Below the pieces are notes generated by a model. It was not told where the DNA came from and searched no databases. It saw only the letters and a program-made list of their open reading frames with translations. Positions 15,261-17,489 of a stretch of DNA of 17,489 bases are shown one piece after another. Origin of the DNA: an uncultured Eubacteriales bacterium (GTDB lineage: Bacteria > Bacillota > Clostridia > UBA1381). The position numbers and the translations under genes are program-made. Location of the stretch: the NCBI GenBank assembly GCA_905199755.1, contig CAJKHT010000057.1, forward strand, positions 1-17,489. Reading direction: 5' to 3'. Numbering within the stretch: the first letter of the stretch is position 1; each line of letters opens with the position of its first letter.

Positions 15261-15572
15261 TTATCTGAATGATTGATTATATATATTTAAAATTGCCTCA
15301 GCAAAATTTTTGTCATTAACCGAAATGACCGCCCGTTCTCCGCATCCGACGCACTTCCCGAGCGACTCCGTATCGGCATATTCCACAACGGGTATTTTCC
15401 TTGTAAGACATGAGTCCCTGATTGATTTTTTCGTATTTTCCGAAGCATCCGCCGCCAGTATCACAAGCTTTGCAATGCCTTTTCTCACCGCATCGGTACA
15501 AAGTGTACCTCCCGATGAAATCCTGCCCGCACGTCTTGCCAGACCTGCCATTGAAAGTATTTTATCAGTCAA
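15261..15572 (-). CDS. ylxQ: L7Ae/L30e-family RNA-binding protein YlxQ
   Basis: This is a small (103-residue) protein of the L7Ae/L30e family, which typically binds kink-turn RNA; the cellular role of YlxQ is not settled. It opens with ILSMAGLARRAGRISSG, followed by AVRKGIAKLVILAADASENT and the exposed loop region RKIPVVEYADTESLGKCVG, the usual order. The start is TTG, overlapping the ylxR stop by four bases (TTGA), with GGAGG 7 bases upstream; no better in-frame ATG exists near the N-terminus. It sits between ylxR and infB as in many Bacillota. Confidence 0.9.
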   Translation of the reverse strand: MTDKILSMAGLARRAGRISSGGTLCTDAVRKGIAKLVILAADASENTKKSIRDSCLTRKIPVVEYADTESLGKCVGCGERAVISVNDKNFAEAILNIYNQSFR

Positions 15573-15820
15573 AGTATTTCCTCCGCCGCCAAATAAATTT
15601 CTTCACCGACTCTGCATTTAAAATGCTTTGCAAGAAGATTTTTCTTTTTTGCTTTCTCAACACATTCCGCATCTCTGCATATATATGCACCTCTGCCGAA
15701 CAGCTTTTTCTTCTCGTCCGTCGCTATGCCTGTACTGCCGTTCACTATGCGTATCAGCTCATTCTGCGGTTTCATGCAGCGGCATGCCACGCACATTCTC
15801 ATCGGTACGTGCTTAGTCAT
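15569..15820 (-). CDS. ylxR: YlxR family RNA-binding protein (DUF448; RnpM)
   Basis: At 83 residues it has the family core PMRMCVACRCMKPQNELIRI near the N-terminus, then a KKLFGRGAYICRDAECVEKA block with the GRGAY-C signature, and ends in basic residues and a short acidic tail. In Bacillus subtilis the homologue has been described as a modulator of RNase P (RnpM); carrying that over is inference. AAAGGAG lies 8 bases before the ATG. The gene follows nusA by 12 bases and overlaps ylxQ by four. Confidence 0.95.
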   Translation of the reverse strand: MTKHVPMRMCVACRCMKPQNELIRIVNGSTGIATDEKKKLFGRGAYICRDAECVEKAKKKNLLAKHFKCRVGEEIYLAAEEIL

Positions 15821-15832
15821 TTCCGTTCTCCT

Positions 15833-16858
15833 TTACTGCTGTGCCGATATATCTATCTTCCAGCCTGTCAGACGTGCCGCCAGGCGCACATTCTGTCCCG
15901 ATCTTCCTATCGCAAGCGAAAGCTGATATTCGGGAACCGTAACCCTTGCGCTCTTTTCTTCTTCGTTTATTTCTGTAGACAGAACCTTTGATGGGCTTAA
16001 GCTTTCGGCTATAAATTCCGCCGGATTTTCGCTCCATTTTACTATATCAATTTTTTCGTCTCTCAATTCCTCGCCTATATGCTGAACTCTCAATCCCTTG
16101 GGGCCTATACATGCGCCCTGCGGATCGACATTGGGGTCCTTGGAGCATACCGCGATTTTTGTACGGGAGCCTGCCTCACGTGCAATGCTTTTTATTTCCA
16201 CTATCCCCTCGGCAATTTCGGGAACCTCCGTTTCAAAAAGCCTTTTTACCAATCCCGGATGACTTCTTGAAAGTATAATCTGCGTTCCCTTTGTGCCGTT
16301 CTTAACTTCGCTCACATAACATCTTATCTGATTGTGTACCTCATAATTTTCACCGTCAACCTGTTCGTTAAGCGGAAGTATTGCTTCTATTTTGCCTATA
16401 TCGACAAACACATTTCCGCGTTCGATTCTTGCAATCGTTCCTGTTACAAGCTCATTTGTTTTGTCCATATATTCGCTGTAGATAATTCCTCTTTCCGCTT
16501 CTCTGAGTCTCTGAGTAACGACCTGCTTTGCGGTCATTGCGGCTATTCTTCCAAAGTTTTTCGGAGTAACTTCTATATTTACAACGTCCCCCAGCTGATA
16601 CTGACCGCTTATTTCCTTAGCGTCGTCAAGGCATATTTCCTCCATCGGATCCATAACCTCTTCGACCACCGTTTTCTGTGCCATTACCTTTACACTGCCT
16701 GTTTCTCTGTCAATTGCAACCTCAACATTCTGTGCAGAATTAAAATTCTTCTTATATGCCGCAACCAAAGCCGCATCCAATGCATCGAGTATCACATCTG
16801 CGCTTACTCCCTTTTCACGGCAGAGAGCTGTCAGTGCCTCCAACAATTCCTTATTCAT
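15833..16858 (-). CDS. nusA: Transcription termination/antitermination factor NusA
   Basis: NusA binds RNA polymerase near the RNA exit channel, stimulates pausing and intrinsic termination, and helps rRNA antitermination. The protein (about 341 residues) has the N-terminal polymerase-binding domain (MNKELLEALTALCREKGVSA), an S1 domain (TGTIARIERGNVFVDIGKIE) and a KH1 domain (AREAGSRTKIAV, DPQGACIGPKGLRVQHI). A KH2 domain (LSLAIGRSGQNVRLAARLTG) completes it. It has no C-terminal acidic repeats, as expected in Bacillota. I choose the ATG at 16856-16858 over one four codons upstream, because AAAGGA touches the upstream ATG; spacing to the chosen one is longish (about 12), so the start is uncertain by 4 residues. 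It follows rimP closely. Confidence 0.96.
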   Translation of the reverse strand: MNKELLEALTALCREKGVSADVILDALDAALVAAYKKNFNSAQNVEVAIDRETGSVKVMAQKTVVEEVMDPMEEICLDDAKEISGQYQLGDVVNIEVTPKNFGRIAAMTAKQVVTQRLREAERGIIYSEYMDKTNELVTGTIARIERGNVFVDIGKIEAILPLNEQVDGENYEVHNQIRCYVSEVKNGTKGTQIILSRSHPGLVKRLFETEVPEIAEGIVEIKSIAREAGSRTKIAVCSKDPNVDPQGACIGPKGLRVQHIGEELRDEKIDIVKWSENPAEFIAESLSPSKVLSTEINEEEKSARVTVPEYQLSLAIGRSGQNVRLAARLTGWKIDISAQQ

Positions 16859-16887
16859 TTTTATAATCATTCCTTTCCGTACATTCC

Positions 16888-17346
16888 TTAAAATTCAAAA
16901 TGCAGCTTTATATAAGCCGCTTCTTTTACAGGCACGCTTATCCTGCCGTTTTCAGCTTCTATCACGGCTGTTCCGCCGTCATATTCCGCCAGCACTCCGC
17001 TAAATTCCTTTATACCGTCCGCCGCCTTATAAAGCTTTACATCAACGGTGCGTCCGATATAATACCGAAATTCACGTTCTTTTTTCAGTCTGCGGTCTGC
17101 TCCCGGCGATGACACTTCAAGCGAATAACTGTCCTCTATAATATTGCTTTCATCAAGCACAGGCTCCGCCATACGCGAAAACGTTTCGCAGTCATCTATT
17201 CCGACTCCGCCGTCCTTATCGATATAAAAGCACAGTACATTTTTTCCGTCTGCTTTTTTATAGGTGACATCAACCACATACATGCCCGTTTCCCCGGCAA
17301 TCTTATTCCCGATTTCAAGAGCATGCTCCTCAATTTTATTAGCCAT
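16888..17346 (-). CDS. rimP: Ribosome maturation factor RimP
   Basis: RimP helps assemble the 30S subunit by acting on the S12/central pseudoknot region. The protein of 152 residues starts MANKIEEHALEIGNKIAGET, with an N-terminal alpha/beta domain (VVDVTYKKADGKNVLCFYID, DDCETFSRMAEPVLD) and the family signature YSLEVSSPGADRRL. A C-terminal SH3-like barrel (FRYYIGRTVDVKLY, FSGVLAEYDGG) follows. I place the start here because GGAGGG lies 6 bases upstream; a longer frame reaching 17448 begins with a TTG inside the leader hairpin and adds unrelated residues. It is the first gene of the operon. Confidence 0.96.
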   Translation of the reverse strand: MANKIEEHALEIGNKIAGETGMYVVDVTYKKADGKNVLCFYIDKDGGVGIDDCETFSRMAEPVLDESNIIEDSYSLEVSSPGADRRLKKEREFRYYIGRTVDVKLYKAADGIKEFSGVLAEYDGGTAVIEAENGRISVPVKEAAYIKLHFEF

Positions 17347-17418
17347 TCTTCCCTCCGAACCATTTATAAAAATCCGTAGAATTATTGTCGGAACGCTTAA
17401 AGCATACCATATAAACAT

Positions 17419-17444
17419 GAAAGAGTGGGATAACCCACTCTTTC
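17419..17444 (-). promoter_or_regulatory. Perfect hairpin in the rimP-nusA leader
   Basis: An 11-bp perfect inverted repeat (GAAAGAGTGGG / CCCACTCTTTC) with a 4-base loop lies in the 5' leader about 70 bases before the rimP ATG. On the minus strand it is followed by ATGTTTATATGG, a poor and interrupted U-tract. NusA is known to regulate its own operon in Bacillus through leader terminators that depend on NusA and typically have weak U-tracts. This hairpin could act so here, or be a weak terminator or RNA-stability element; that is inference. Confidence 0.7.
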
Positions 17445-17473
17445 TCAATAAGCCTATAATCTACTAAATACAT

Positions 17474-17479
17474 ATTATA
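17474..17479 (-). promoter_or_regulatory. Extended -10 element of the rimP-nusA-infB operon promoter
   Basis: On the minus strand TGTTATAAT gives a consensus TATAAT with the TGn extension. The -35 would lie beyond the window edge, so only half of the promoter is visible. The start of transcription would fall a few bases downstream, placing the leader hairpin about 25 bases into the transcript. Confidence 0.6.
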
Positions 17480-17489
17480 ACACATATAT

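Noticed and set aside
17347..17448. N-terminal extension of rimP starting with a TTG at 17448
   Set aside because: The extension runs through the leader hairpin, has no ribosome binding site, and the normal RimP N-terminus with GGAGGG lies at 17346.
1..17489. CRISPR array, tRNA or rRNA genes, anti-phage defence genes
   Set aside because: I saw no regularly spaced direct repeats, no cloverleaf-like sequence and no recognisable defence domains; nearly all sequence is accounted for by core genes, phage tail genes and relics.

Overview
The window comes from a member of the Bacillota, most likely a gut- or rumen-type Clostridia. This rests on the rimP-nusA-ylxR-ylxQ-infB-rbfA-nrnA-truB-ribF gene order, GGAGG-type ribosome binding sites before most genes, an ATP-type PEP carboxykinase, and tail genes of the Gram-positive siphovirus type. 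Species cannot be named from sequence alone. Every gene I support lies on the minus strand, so transcription runs from high to low coordinates.

Right part (about 8209-17489): a long, tight core operon for translation and transcription. It starts with an extended -10 promoter and a perfect hairpin in the leader. It then encodes RimP (30S maturation), NusA (elongation/termination), YlxR and YlxQ (small RNA-binding proteins), IF2, RbfA (16S maturation), NrnA-type DHH phosphoesterase (oligo-RNA/pAp turnover), TruB (tRNA pseudouridine 55) and RibF (FMN/FAD synthesis). Genes overlap or sit within about 30 bases of each other. After ribF comes glmU (UDP-GlcNAc synthesis), not the rpsO-pnp pair often found there.

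Middle (about 6350-8208): pckA (PEP carboxykinase) is a single-gene unit. Its near-consensus promoter carries a perfect 9-bp inverted repeat between and over the -35/-10 elements, and a strong symmetrical terminator follows the gene.

Junction zone (about 5547-6345): pieces of four unrelated genes lie end to end. They are (1) a DeoR-family regulator without its DNA-binding domain and with a one-base homopolymer frameshift; (2) a scrap of an IS1182-type transposase with an internal deletion and a frameshift; (3) about 39 codons of a potassium-channel pore including the TVGYGD selectivity filter; (4) the C-terminal end of a phage tape measure protein, fused in frame to the channel piece. This is the most unusual part of the window. 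I read it as a rearrangement scar rather than a designed fusion.

Left part (1-5547): the distal-tail end of a siphovirus-like prophage: tape measure C-terminus, distal tail protein, tail endopeptidase/tip protein, a 52-codon small gene, a DUF1617-like protein, a tail fibre with two copies of a fibre module, and a distal structural gene cut short at the window edge, where the sequence resembles an insertion-sequence end. No head, packaging, lysis or integration genes are in the window, so this looks like a decaying remnant, although the tail genes from the distal tail protein to the fibre are intact.
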